Below, piece by piece: positions 44,897 through 57,646 of a stretch of 64,000 nt of DNA. Position 1 is the stretch's first letter, and each line of letters starts with the position of its first letter. The notes beneath the pieces are model-generated. The model saw only the letters and a list, made by a program, of their open reading frames with translations, was not told where the DNA came from and ran no database searches. Source of the DNA: Linnemannia schmuckeri (Eukaryota; Mortierellomycota; Mortierellomycetes; Mortierellales; Mortierellaceae); NCBI GenBank assembly GCA_029449235.1, contig JANATG010000007.1:806001-870000 (forward strand), given 5' to 3'. The position numbers were made by a program, and so were the translations under genes.

Positions 44897-46595
44897 TTAC
44901 TCGCGCTCGAAGACGGCAGCCATACCCATACCGGTACCAATGCACATGGTGGTCAAACCGAGCTTCTTGCCCTGGCGCTTCAACTCAGGCATCAAGGTGG
45001 CGATCTGGCGAGCACCGGTGCATCCCAAGGGGTGACCCATGGCAATGGCACCACCGTTAGGGTTGACCTTCTCCAAAGGAAGACCGCAAGTCTCAATAGA
45101 GTAGACAGCCTGGGAAGCGAAAGCCTCGTTCAACTCGAAAATATCGATATCCTTGACCTCCTTGCCGATCTTCTTGAGGACGGCGGGGATGGCGACGGCG
45201 GGACCAACGCCCATAATGCGGGGAGGGCAACCAACAACAGCGGAGGCGACGTACTTGCCAACAATGGGGAGGCCGAGCTTCTCAGCGGTCTTGCGCTTCA
45301 TCAAGAGAACAGCGGCGGCACCATCGGAAACCTGGGAGGCGTTACCGGCGGTGGTGGCACCATCGAAGGCAGGGCGGAGCTTGGCCAAGCTCTCAACGGT
45401 GGTACCGGCACGGATACCGTCATCCTTGGAGACAATGATCTCCTTCTCGTTACCCTCGGCATCCTTGATGATGGTCTTGACAGGGACGATCTCGTGGTCG
45501 AACTTGCCCTCAGCCTGAGCGCGGGCGGCCTTCTCGAAGGAAAGGGCAGCGAACTTATCCTGCTTCTCACGGGTAACGTTGAAGTCGGAGGCAACGTTTT
45601 CAGAGGTGATACTTTAGAGAGTAAAGGAGAAAAAAAAAAAATAAAGTATAAGTCAACGGTGTCCAGTGGTTCAGTTGGTCACACAGCGGATCGTAAAAGA
45701 CATAGAAGCGTTCAAAGGACTTACCCCATGGGGAGCTGGCAGTCGGCAGCAGCCTCGGAAGCCTCAGGGATCTTCTCGGAGGTCTGGGGGGCCATGGCAG
45801 AGGGACCGTATCCCATGGTCATGGACTCAACACCGGCACCAATACCGATGTCGATCAAACCAGCCTGAATGTGGGTGGCAATGCTGACAACGGCCTGCAA
45901 TCCAGAGGAGCACTGACGGTTGGTGGTGTAGATGGAAGTCTTCTCGGGGTATCCGGCGTAGAGAGCAGCCATGCGGGAGACGGTGGCGCCACCAGCAGCC
46001 TGGAGAACGTTACCAACGCAGATATCATCAACGATGGCGGGATCGATCTTGTTGCGCTCCTTGATGGCGATGAGGACGGCAGCCAAAAGATCCTCACTAT
46101 TTTGTTTTTAGGGGGTCAAGAAGTATAAGTGTGAGTGGCCGTGGCTTTTGTATGTATATGAGAAAGTTGGAACAGATGTGTGGGAAACGGAGAACCCTGT
46201 GTCCTTCCAGATCGAAAAAGAGTGACTCCAGCACAAGGCGCTCCAGTATGTCTCATGGCTCCATGTTTGCTGCGTGTCGATCTGGTTCACTGGCTCACAC
46301 GACTGTCAGTAGCCCATTGACTCTTTTCAATGATAGGCATGATCCAAAAACAAGCCATTGGTCGGCTCCGCGAGTCGTATTAATAAAAGCGAAAGTGTAA
46401 GAGAGAAAAAGCAACTTACGGGACGGTGTCCTTGAAGCCACCCTTCTTGCCGCGGGTCATGGGGGTGCGGACGGCATCGACAATGACAACGTCCTCGGGG
46501 GACTTGACGCCGATCTTTGTGGGGATGGACGAGGTCTGAGCAGCGGTGGGCTGGACAGTCAAGTGGGAAGAGATTTGAGCGAGACGGGAGGACAT
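44897..46595 (-). CDS. POT1: Peroxisomal 3-ketoacyl-CoA thiolase
   Basis: Last enzyme of peroxisomal beta-oxidation: splits 3-ketoacyl-CoA with CoA into acetyl-CoA and a shorter acyl-CoA. Model: complement(join(44897..45611,45725..46096,46420..46595)), 420 residues. A PTS2 import signal is visible at residues 4-12: RLAQISSHL, which fits R-L-x5-H-L. The catalytic Cys is in TTNRQCSSGLQAV. The other active-site blocks are NEAFASQAV, GGAIAMGHPLGCTGARQIA and the second Cys in TTMCIGTGMG. Also present are VVIVDAVRTPMTRGKKGGFK and AMAP-type thiolase features. A mitochondrial or cytosolic thiolase would lack the PTS2. A TATA-like ATACATAAAAAG lies about 90-100 nt upstream of the ATG. Confidence 0.95.
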
Positions 46596-48172
46596 TGTGT
46601 TGTGTATGTGTATGAGAGGGAGGAGGGGTGGTTTGATGAATGAGAAAAAGAGAAGAAAAAGGGGGAAGGGCGTGTATGTGTGTCTTTTTATGTATTGCGG
46701 GGGAAGAAGGCCAAAGGGGGGTGCGACCAACGGGGAGTGAGTTAGCGAAGTGACCGAATTAGAAGAAGGGAGTACTATGCCGTACTAAGGAAATGTGATC
46801 GAACAACTACCCCGGAGTAAGTGGAAGACGAAGAGCAAGGAATAATTTGTCTTGGCTGGCTGACTGGCTGGCTCGCAAAGAAAGGATGGACACACAGCGT
46901 GGAAGGGGTGTCGGACGGGAGGAAAATAACCGCTTTCTTGCCCATGGACACACTCAACTGAAAAGTGGGACGAGGTGTGTCCAATTGACAGCCAAAAGCG
47001 AAGCCAAGATGATGGACAAGAGGGGCCGAAGAAATAATCAGCCGAAGAGTATGAAGTGAGTGAGAGAGGGGGCCGAGAGGGCTGCCTTTCATTGGCTACC
47101 TCTTTTGGAGAGTAAAGGACACACTCGACAACATGGGTGTTGCTTGCAAGTACAGTCCTGTACATATATAATTCAGTATTGAATACGATCGATTCATAGC
47201 ACGTGAAAGTTATACTTTAGGCCTGTCTCCGGCCAGACCGACAACCAGAAAGAAATCCGTCCCTCCTCCTTCCATCTCTCTCCACACTGCACCCAAGACA
47301 TACAACATAGAGTTCGTTGGTCATTTTTGCCTGTTGCTCTTCTTTTTTTTTTTTTTTCCTCAAACCTCACATCTCGTCACTCTCTCCAAGCACTCTCACT
47401 GGCGCCCACACTTTTACTCACTTCACAGAAAACCAAATAGACCCTGCCCTGCCTCTTTTCCTTTTTTTTTTGTCGTTCTTTTGATGCCCATGTGGGATTG
47501 GATCTGTAACTTTGACAAGCTTTAATTGTTTCTACTTTAGTCAAGTACCACTTTTTCCCTTGTTCACGACCCACATGACAAAGAAGAAAAAGTAAAAGCA
47601 GGCAGGCATACATTCCCTATTTTTTTCTTTCTCGCTGCTCTTGTGTCACTCTACTCACATCACATCATCTCATCTCCTTTATTTCTTCTTTTCATACCAC
47701 GATAAAAGAAAGCAAAATATGGCACTTCGATCTGCCCATCTCGCTTTTGTTATTCTTCCACGTTCTTGTCACCCTATTTTCTTCACCATTCTTCATTCGA
47801 ACCCATTTTGCGCTTTAGAAGAGACATGGGAAAGTAGATTGACACTTTCCTTGAACAAAAAGATACAGAGAAGCTTAAAGGATCACCCAACACTTTTTCC
47901 CTATATCTAAGGGTACAAATGCATCCCACTTCATTTCACCTCCCCACATTTTATTTTCCTTCTTGTTTTGACCGGCAACAACTCTTATTCCTTCGATCGT
48001 GAAGTATTATTAAATATCATATTTTTTTTATTTGTTAAATAAAGAAGGGGAAAAAAGAGAAAACATATTGTACAGTATATGCGCATCAACAGGTCAGTTG
48101 AAGCACCAAGAGGAGATTATTAGCGTGTGTCTTGAAAACTTATTTTTGTCGGTAAAAAAGGGTAAAAAAATC
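46596..48172. other. Intergenic region (1.6 kb) between POT1 and NHA1
   Basis: Holds the POT1 promoter and the NHA1 3' end. AT-rich near 48000-48060. Overlapping frames at 46775-47165 minus have no family features. Nothing else recognised. Confidence 0.5.
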
Positions 48173-51100
48173 TCAAGGCGCTAGAGAATCGATATCAATA
48201 TGGAAGCCATGTTGCTGACTTCGTGATGATGGAGGCAGCCACTGTTGTTGCTGTGCTTGTTGTTGTGGTTGCGAAGTGAGTGGTATCGATGCAGATCCGA
48301 CATCCAACGGACCAACACCATCATATGGGTGGACAGGAGATTGCCTTTGCTGTTGCTGCTGTTGTTGTTGTAGTTGTTGATCTACTTGGTGAGGGTGAGG
48401 ATGAGCTCCATGTCTCTGGTCCAGCTGGACCTGCACCTGATCTGGTTTCCCGGCCTTGTGGGTCACGATCCGAATGACTCCATTGTCCTCCTCCCGCTCC
48501 ACTTCTCGGTACTCGTTACTGTTACTGTGGCTGTGGCTGTGGTATTGTGATTGTTGTGGTTGTTGTGAATGTTGAAGGTGTTGGTGGCGTGGATCGTCGT
48601 AGATGTATTCTGCTGTGATTGGACCGGTCTCACCACTATGCGATATTTGCTGATGCGGGTGATGAGACAACAATGGCGGCGGATCAAGAGGGGACGTAGA
48701 GATCGTCCTTGCTGAATCACCCGAAGATCCAGAACCAGACGTAGATCGCTGCTGCAGGATATGAGGTCGCTGGCTCGCCGAATGACTCTCCCTCAACGAC
48801 TGGAAGATCTGTGCCTCGTCATTCGGAGCGCCAACGTCGAACGCCTGTGGGTGTGTACCGCCGCCGCCGCTGTTATTGTTATTAATGCGATCGTCGATCT
48901 GGATTTTGGGGTAAGATGACTCGTTACTGCTGACCATCACCAACGGATGCATTCTCTCTCCACCGTTTCCATCGAGAGCAGGGGTAGAACCACCCGTACT
49001 CAACACCGCAATATTCGGACTCCTGACTCCTTTACCCTTGGCAGCTTCCCTCATTTCCTGGACCACATCATCCAGAGTCCTCGTGTTGTTGGTGCTCGTC
49101 CTGCTCAGATCCGGTCCTGCAAGCCCAAATCCATTGTATCCTAGCGTCGACCTCTGATTAGTAGATCGCTGGTTGTCATATCCGATCGACCGCTGGCTAT
49201 CGTACCCAATCGTCCGTTGCTCAGCATCGCCCTCCATTAATCCGCCAACGCTCGATCCACTGATAGTCGGCGGACGTAACACAATCTCGTCACCAATATT
49301 GATATGCGGCAGCCGTGTCACGACATGGCTCGACTCCTCACGTTTCCTGGACCAGGTCCTCGTATACTTGTACTGCAGATGAAGCAATGGTACCGTGACA
49401 CCATGGATCAAAACACTCGAAAGGACTAAAAACATAACCACGGGATAAATCACTGACCGTACACGAAGGAGTCGGTCAACATTATGTGGATTGTCGCCCA
49501 GGTTGTCTGGGTTGGTCATTGATGCGGCCACTTTGGAGAAAAAGACAGCTCCAACGCCGATGGGTCCGAACCACCCCGCGAAAGCCGCCTCACGATAACT
49601 GGCCAGCGCCGGGATGAATCTTTTGAGCGCCATCACAAAGGGAAGGCGACGCAGCATGAGAATCAGAATTGTTAGTACGATGAGACGCCAGACAGAGAGT
49701 TCCAATGCCATGTCGTGGAAATTGGCGAATGGGATCGAGGCTCCAATGTAGACAAAGCACGCCAAGTTGAGAAGCATATCAATCGTCTCCTGAATGTGCG
49801 CCTCTGCAATCTCGTTCGAGAACCAATCGCTATTTTGTTACAAAAGGTTAACATGCGTTAGTTATTAGTTTCTACTGGTTGCACATCTACGCATCTCTTC
49901 AGTAATTGCAGAAGATATATCCAGAAAACTTACTCCCAGGCAAAAACGTTGCCAGCAATGAAACATGCGAGCAAGTCGTCCGACGCTAAAATACTGACAC
50001 ATCCCGCAACAGCCAAAGCCAACGCGATTGAGAACACCAAGAATGACTCCTTGTCAATTAAATTCCTGTTCTTTGCGCCCTTGACCAGCTTCCTTGCCGC
50101 TGCGCCAATCAACCCTCCAAGGACAATACTCATCAGAATCTGGTACGCCCAGATCATGTAGAACCATTTGGCAACCGCCGTGCCGACCGTCCGTTCGCGC
50201 ATCAAGTAGAGTCCCAAGAATAAGAAAGGTAAGCCCATTCCGTCGTTGATCCCCGACTCTGCGGAAAGCAGGTAGCGAATCCTGGGCGGTACGTGTTTCT
50301 CTGCAAAGCGACCCTTGACGACCGAGTTGGACAAGACGGGATCGGTGGGTGTCACGCATGCTGCCAATACCATCGACTCGACCTAAACATTGTTATCGAA
50401 TGGAGACCTTTTTGGTTAGCGTGGAATAAAACAAATATAGCGCCTCCTTGCGCTTCTCTCTCCTCAAAAAAAAAGTAATTCCACTAAGCGTAATCGGGTG
50501 GTTCGTATCCTTACAAAATCCAGGTTGGGAATCATGCCCCAGATCAACAAGGCTGACGTTAACCACATCAAGATCATGAGCGGCACAATCATCATAAATA
50601 GCGACCGCTTCTCTTTTACCATGTACGACCTATTATTGCACGGTTGAGTGAAAGTACATTGTCAGCCACTTAAAGTCTCATTTCAGATTGCCATACAGAA
50701 AGGAAACTACCGGGGTGGTTGCTTACCTGGGTAGTGACACTCCTGCTGCCATGACCTGGACGGCGATGACTATTCTCGTAAACTCGAGCGTCACAGTGTC
50801 AAATTTCGTCCATGACATCGGATCGAATATCCCGATCGCGTACGGTCCAATGATAATCCCAAACGCTGTGGAGACAACTAATTTGTTGGAGATTGCACAA
50901 AAAAGAAAAACATGCGACATGTGTTGCGGTCAGACCAATGACATATGTCTCTCTGTTCGTTTCATTCGCCCACCAAGACTAACAAACCCCTCGCACACAG
51001 TAACTAACACTGATAGATGAAAATGCCTCAGTTTTCTTTGTACGCGCTTTTATCCAATAGAAGGCAGTACACCGAGCGACTGTATCAGGAAGATTCAGAA

Positions 51101-52295
51101 CATCACTGCGGCCACAAATAGCAACAAACAAAAAAGAGGACGATATGTCCTATATCGACTAGTTATTGAGATCGTCACCAGATCACAATAGAGAAGCGAT
51201 TGTGACATTACAGTTGAAACGACGGGGCTAATGGCTACTGCTATAGTCCCGCCACACTCTTTTGACCGTTTTGCCTTTTTACGTGAGTTGCCGCGCCTTT
51301 TCTCATTCGCGTGTAGTAACAACAGATCAATAATTTTTCGCGTCCAAAAACCATTAGTTCCGAAAGTCTCCCCAATAAGATATACCCATTGATTGTTCAG
51401 GTTGTCAACCTTCTTTTTTTCCCTTTCACATACACCCCCAAAGAAATCCATATCGAAAAAGATGGAGGGAATGAAAAAGTCATATCGTAATGTGCATGCT
51501 AAACCATCCTAAGCCCATCTTTTTAGAAAGTCCGTATGTATGTTTGTTATGTGAAGTAGGAAGAGAAAGAGTAAAAAGAGAGTTTCAAGGGACAGAAAGG
51601 AATGGGAAAGAGCGGAGAATTACTTCTATAGAAAGTAACCCCATGGACATACTCATGTCTATACGCGAGGAACCATTGTCGTTTGTAAGTGTGTGTGAGC
51701 TTTGGTGCGACAGATATTATAATGGAGACACTAGCGTGTTTTTTGGTCTATCCCCGAGAGAAGATGAAAGAGCAAAAAGAAAAAAGATATCCAAGAAACA
51801 CAACTTCAAAATTGAAGGAGAGAAAAAAAACGTAACTCAAGAGGCCTATGTTCGCCGTGTGAGAGAGCAGGACGAAAGAGAGGGGGACAAAGTGGGTATA
51901 GAAGGAGGTGTGTGTATGTCTGTAATGGGTGGTGGAGCAGGAGGAAGGGGAGGACTAGTGCAGAACGAGGTGATGCGCCCAAAAAACAAAAAAAAAAAAA
52001 GTGGTTGTGAACCTGATTCATTTGCAAACCAGCAAAAATCTGCAGAAGCTCACACGCACACCTTTTTCCTTTTCAGTGCAACTAGCTTTGCGAAGAGGGA
52101 GGGAAGAGGGATAGAAAGGAAAGGGGAAGCATGCGTACAAACAACAAAATACCAAAGTGTCAACTTACATGCCTCGGAGATAAATAGCTTTTCCTTGACA
52201 AATAGACTGACAAGGCCAAAAAAGATGATAAAGCATCCTAGGAGCGCATATGCAACATGCTCAGGCGCCGGGTCGAAAACAATTGGCGACGGCAT
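48173..52295 (-). CDS. NHA1: Plasma-membrane Na+/H+ antiporter
   Basis: CPA1-type antiporter that exports Na+ or K+ for H+; it controls salt tolerance and pH. Model: complement(join(48173..49829,49934..50382,50515..50629,50727..50877,52169..52295)), 832 residues. Exon 1 (MPSPIVFDPAPEHVAYALLG) and exon 2 join as FISEAFVSTAFGIIIGPYAI, the fungal Nha1 motif. Also present: CVTPTDPVLSNSVVKGRFA, SAESGINDGMGLPFLFLGL and the ion-binding Asp pair in SILASDDLLACFIAGNVFAW. About 12 hydrophobic segments lie in residues 1-400. Residues about 430-832 are a cytoplasmic tail, Ser/Gln/His-rich with a polyQ run (about 48346-48376). The first intron is 1291 nt, exceptional here. The upstream region is a long purine tract on the plus strand. 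Confidence 0.93.
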
Positions 52296-54441
52296 GTTTT
52301 TCCCTCTACTAAGTCTTCACGCTCTTGAACTATATTAGCCACTCGATCTCAATCCTTTGTGGGCGCGAGTATCTGTTGTTGTTGTTGTCGTTTTTTTCAC
52401 ACCTTTTGGTCGTGTTGTTGGACGAATGCTGTGGTGTGGTTGCTTGTTTGTGTTCAGTGAGTCCCGCTCTGCAACTGCGATGAAAAAAAAGAGGGTGAAG
52501 GGAGAAGGATGTGGATCAGAGAAAGAAAATGTGCTGCAGGTCGAATGAATGGTATAAGGAACCGATTGTCACTGGATGCACGGGCAAGAAAAATGTTGTT
52601 TGAGGGAGTTGCGAATGGGAGAGAGAAAGAAAAGAAAACGGCTGAGAGGGAAGAGGAGGGGAGAGAAGAGAAGCGAAGGCGAAGAGGAGGAGGAGGCAAG
52701 AGAGGGAGGAGAAGGAGAGAGGAGGACGTGAAAGCGGGTTAAAGAACTGAAGTAGATTGTAAAGGCAGCGTGGATATGAAGAAGAGAAAGAGAGAATAAG
52801 AGAAAAAAGAAAAAGAGAAAAAGTGAGCGGAAGAAAGAAGGAACGAACAATAGAACGATGAAGAGAAGGTAATGGAGAGGAAATAAAATAAAAAAGGAGA
52901 AAAGAAATGGCGTCAAAGTGAAAGAGAATCTGATGTAGGTGATGTGAGTGGGTGGGTGAGAAGTAAATAACTCGTTAACGTATCGTTTTTGTTCTGCAGG
53001 AAAGGAATAAGGAACGCCGACTGAAGGATAACAAAAGAAGAAAGGAAAGAAGGGAGCATGCACGTACGAGAGAAGGTAATAGGGCAAAAGAACCAGAGAA
53101 GAAGAAACTGATAAAGGAGGATATAGATGGCAAAAAGTAGGGCTAGGAAGGGGAGGAAGGAAGGAAGAGAAGAGGGCAATGGATGCAAAGAAGAACGGTA
53201 GGAAGGAAAGAAAGAAGACAATGAGAGAGAAGAGGAGAGAAGGAGGAGAAGAAGAGAAAAGAAAAAAGAAGAGGGAAGGAAGAAGAGCGGAGAGAGAAGA
53301 GAGAAGGAGCGAAAGAAAGAAGGAAAGGGGAAATGGAATGGATAAACGCATAAAAAAGGGACATTGGCGGATCAAAGAAGGGGGCAATGACAATACGAGG
53401 GTACCATTCAAATGGTGTGTCTGTGTCTGGCATGTGCACAGTGCACAACAAGAAAGTATTCGTCGTTTGTTGGGCTCATTCATGGAAGCAAATCGATTGC
53501 CACGCTATGGAACACGAAGGCCGTGCTCACTCTGTCATCAGCGGGACCATTATAGTTGTTCATGTCACTTCATTCGAATGACCACTCCATTGAACACACT
53601 TACCTTGTTTGGTTTTCTGTGCTCTTCTCGAACAACAGCCGCAACGAAAAGGAACAGTAAACTAACTCGCCAGGAATGACCATGACGTGTGGATAGACGA
53701 AAAGTACGGATAATGAACGGACAAAGGAAGAAACGCGAAAAAAAAAACAAATCCCAACTACAAGAATACCCCTCTCCTCTCACCTCTTCACCTATCGGAT
53801 CATCCTCTTATTGCGTTACTGCTCCAACTACAACAAAGACAAGCTGTGTGCAGCTCTCATGTTTGTTTGCCTCCAATGCTACTATTTTTTTTCGCTTTCT
53901 TCTTTCTTTCCTTCTTTCTTTTGCTCCCACTCGGAGGAAAAGCAACGCCCATCTGAGCCTTGACCTGGTGCCTTCTCTCCTTTCCTCCTTTCATCCTCAC
54001 TTCTCTCGTTTTCTCATTTTTTCCTCATCCCCTTTTCACCCATTGGACCACCACAGCCTAAGGCAAAAATTAAGCAGGAAAATAAAAAAAGGGCAAAAAC
54101 CAAGGGCAAGGAGTAGGTGGATGAGTCGGTGGGTGGGATGGAGATATGCAGATAGGCAGGCAGGCAGGAGGGAATATGGGGCCTAAACCGCGATTTTACA
54201 TACTTGCATGGGTTTCAGCAGCAACAAGATAACAGGCGCTGCTGGGGTATGTGGGATAGATCATTGGTTGTGAAAGACTTGTTACTCTCCTGGAATTATT
54301 ATTTCTTTCTCAATTACAAAGTAGAGTTGATACTCGTAGTAAAGCGATACAGCCATGGAAGGAGCCTTGCTTTGTCCTTGTCTGACTATCCTTCTTTTTC
54401 TCTTCACCTCCACCTCCACCTTCACCCTCATCTCTCCATTT
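52296..54441. other. Gene-free region (2.1 kb) upstream of NHA1
   Basis: 52480-53380 is a GA-rich tract (listed separately). The hydrophobic-looking frame at 52569-53483 minus is an artefact of pyrimidine-only codons (Leu, Ser, Phe, Pro). The remaining 53380-54440 has no credible gene; frames there are short or T-rich. Confidence 0.55.
52480..53380. repeat. GA-rich purine tract of about 900 nt
   Basis: The plus strand is almost entirely A and G over most of this stretch, with only scattered C and T. On the NHA1 coding strand it is a pyrimidine tract. Mirror-like GA repeats can form triplex DNA. The plus-strand reading frame gives a Lys/Arg/Glu-only protein, which is not a gene. Confidence 0.75.
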
Positions 54442-57112
54442 TCATCCAGCGAAATGGCACCTCGTGCTGACGACGACACCATTGACCTCAGCCTCAGCTC
54501 GGATTTCCGTCGCTCCAAAATACATCCGCAGCTCAAAGATAATCTTTTGACCGGCGACGGCCCCTGGAATAAAGGGCAAGGGGATCAGAAAGTCACCAAT
54601 TTTCTCTACTAATGGACTATCGACATACCGGGGTAGGGCCATCGCCGAGCAGGCATAGAGTGGCGAGTTGATCGGGTTCGGGTATTGGTAGGTCACATAC
54701 CGCTTGGTAATGCATTCGTCGATCCCGATCTGTTGGCCGGGGACCACATACACCGAGAACCGGTCCCGAGCACGCACATGGCCCTCGTTGTCCCGGACCT
54801 GCTTGTGTGGCATGTCGACTCCAAACTCAAAGCTCATCAGCGAATCGACTCCATAGAACCGTCTGGCGACGCGCGCAGCAACCACGCGGGGTGAGATTCC
54901 TGCCAGGGCTGCTCCACGGACAACTGCCAGCTCTGCGCGAGGGGGCATTGCAATCAACCCGACCCTATTTCCAAATTCGGCCCGGACACGGGTGTTCAAG
55001 TATCCGGAGCTACCGAACCCACCGACCATAAAAATGGCCTGGCAGTTAAAGTTGGTCTGCTGGAGCTGGTGCTGAATTAGACGTAGGACATCGTCCACTA
55101 CTGGGTCAAAGACCTCCCGTCGCATCTCCTCCGCGGTGATCGTCAACACTCCGTCCTCAAGCCCAATATCATAGTCCGTCAGATCCGCGCGTCCAGGAAC
55201 AGCCGGCATGGTAATGTACTGGTCGTCGATGCCGTCAAAGAGCGGCTTGACCTGATGAATAAACGTCTCCATGAGCTGAGTCCAATTGGCAGGTGTCAAT
55301 CCCTTGTCCTGCCACTTTGAGAACTTGCGCCTCAACAACACCTCCATACGTTCGTCCAAAAAGATGGATCCACAGCTGTGTCCGCTTCCACGTGTGACCT
55401 CGCGTAAAGTCCGTCCTCGAGGTCCCGACGCCACCTCAAACACAATCAAATCAACGGTGCCTCCACCGGCATCGCAAATCATGAACCGTTGACCGTGGCC
55501 GATCGAGAACTGGTCACATTTCTTTTCGCAGTAAAGCGCCGCAGCCTCGGGCTCTGAGATCAAGAGCAAACGGTGGGGAGGATCCATGGGCGTAATCATC
55601 CCTGCTTGAAGGGCTGCCTGTCTCATCACTGCCTTGGCGTGGTCCGTCCACATTGCCGGGACAGAGAGACAGTACTGGATGTGTTGCTGCTCGAACGCAG
55701 AACCGAATCCCTTCAATACCGTCTAAAATAAATACATCATAATAATTCGTTAATCTCTTGCTCTTTTCTCACCCTCCTAAACTTTTTACGATATATTAGT
55801 GAACGACAAACAAATTCCTGGACGTGAAGTAAGTACCTGGACAACATGGGCATGGAAGAGGCGGAGGTAATCTGCAATCGCGTCGACGACTGTCAATCCG
55901 TTGGGCAGAGGCGAGTGAGGTCCTGAAGACTCGTCCAAGTGTAACTTGTATTTTGAGAGCAAGACGTGATTCTTGTATGGGGGCTTGGACATGGCAATCT
56001 TGGCAGGGTATCCCCACTCTAGAATCTCCTTGGAGTCCGGTCCATACAAATTGCAGGTGGGCACCTTTGGGTAGTTGTGCGATTGCTTTGGCCTATCAAT
56101 AAAAGGAGAACAATTATTTAATTTTTTGTTGCGTTTCTCTACACTGGAACAACATGAACGCACACACCTTCGCCACTGGTCAAAGAACTTACCAGGTTGA
56201 GATTTCATGTACTTCGCCATCCTGCTGGTATGCATAGGCCATAGAGGAATAGGTGGTGCCCCAGTCGATAGCCATAATAATAGGGTATGATTGGTTCTCG
56301 CTTCCTGGCATGATATAAGGGCGGTGGCCGTAATGGGAGGCAGGATTGGGTGCAGGTGGCGCATACTGCTGGTGTTGTTGGGTATAAGGCTGGCTGGCAA
56401 CGGAGTAAGGCAATTGCTGCTGGACAGGCGGTGGCTGCTGCTGAGGAACGGGATAAGGTTGCTGGAGGGCAGATGAAGTAGGAGCAGAGTACGACTGTGT
56501 CGACGGAGGAGGAACGGGGTAGGGCTGCGAGTGCATAGGAGGAGTGGATGTTTGGAGCGCATTCTGGACCAGGGGACTACTCTGATATGGCGACACGGCC
56601 GCTGATGCCTCCGTCTGTGGTGGCGACACCGAAGGGATATTAGGCGAAGGGAGCGAGTAGGCCACCGAAGCACCGGTTTCCGAAGGGCTGCTGCTGTGGA
56701 TGGCAGGCGACACTGGAGGAGCCAGGCTGCTGTAGGAAGGGGGCATAGTGGCGCTTGCAGGCTGCGAGCTGACAGCGGTTGAGTTGGCGCTATTGGTCCA
56801 GGCAGAGGTGGTTGTCTGGATGGTGGTTATGAGCTCGGAGCCAGTGATATACTGTGGGTCGCCAGGAACTGCTGGAGGTGGTCGGTTACCAATAGTCACT
56901 GGACTGACAGTTGGGGACATCGACATCGCTGCGCCAGAACTGAAACCTTGCTGTTGCTGCTGTTGCTGGTTGTCGTAAACGGCTGGCTGTGCCGCCGAGA
57001 GTGAGACCACGCCATCGACATTGTCTTTAGTCGCTACTGTGCCATTCGCAGGAGGGATGCTCTTCTCTTCCTTTGCCTTGGGGTCTTTCTTTTTCTTCTT
57101 GAGAAAGAACAT
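54442..57112 (-). CDS. HSPA12-like Hsp70 family protein
   Basis: Distant Hsp70 relative of the HSPA12A/B type, a group seen in many copies in some fungi. Model: complement(join(54442..55722,55837..56092,56193..57112)), 818 residues. Residues 1 to about 275 are a basic start (MFFLKKKKKDPKAKE) followed by a disordered Pro/Ser/Gln-rich region with a polyQ run. The actin-like ATPase starts at about 278: IIMAIDWGTTYSSMAYAY is the phosphate-1 loop. CDAGGGTVDLIVFEV is the phosphate-2 loop and IFMVGGFGSSGYL the adenosine motif. There is a short C-terminal beta region instead of a full substrate-binding domain, and no EEVD tail. Chaperone activity is unproven for this class. An in-frame ATG 24 nt upstream is possible; I prefer 57112 for its position. 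Confidence 0.87.
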
Positions 57113-57646
57113 GGTACTAACGGAACAAGGAAACAAAAAAAAGGGTCGATAGAGTGCTGGTATGTGGGCTGTGTAGCACTGAAGACACTGTTGGGAGAAA
57201 AAACAAGGGAGGTTTCACGGGTAAATCCGTTGACTTGACGGGGGGACGAGGGTGAAGAGTAGTCAGGAACGCGCAATCGAAAGAATGAGAGGAGTAAGAG
57301 TGAGACAGGAGGGGATGGAGGATGAAGGAGAAGAAGGAGAGAAAGAGATGCATTCAGCCCTGGGTCCGCACCCCCTTGTTCTTTGTATTGGTGCTAGAGA
57401 GTCGACATAGCCTCTGGTTTAAAATGTTAAAAGATGCGGCGTGTGGTGGTAGAAGGGTGAGCTGAACAGCGGTTATTTTTTTTTTTTTTTGCTTTCCCTC
57501 GATGGTTCGACTTTTGGGCTGTTGCGTTTTGTTGTGGCACACTCACATATCAAAGCAGTGCTCTTCACTCCCTTTTTCAACTTCTTGTCCGAACAGTTGT
57601 AGAAGAAAAAAACGGCTGTTGCTTTCTTTATTATTATTACAGTTAC
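57113..57646. other. Region between the HSPA12-like gene and the PARP-like gene
   Basis: 534 bp. GA-rich near 57240-57350, so CT-rich on the HSPA12-like coding strand, as a leader. It should also carry the 3' end of the PARP-like gene. No gene seen. Confidence 0.5.

Noticed and set aside
51490..52338. 282-codon plus-strand frame in the NHA1 first intron
   Set aside because: Charged low-complexity sequence across NHA1 exon 1 on the opposite strand; not a credible protein.
52569..53483. 304-codon minus-strand frame in the GA tract
   Set aside because: Pyrimidine-only DNA yields Leu/Ser/Phe/Pro in every frame; no domain or sensible start.
54355..54612. Signal-peptide-like plus-strand frame at the 3' end of the HSPA12-like gene
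   Set aside because: It is antisense to the certain end of the Hsp70-like exon and soon becomes its complement.
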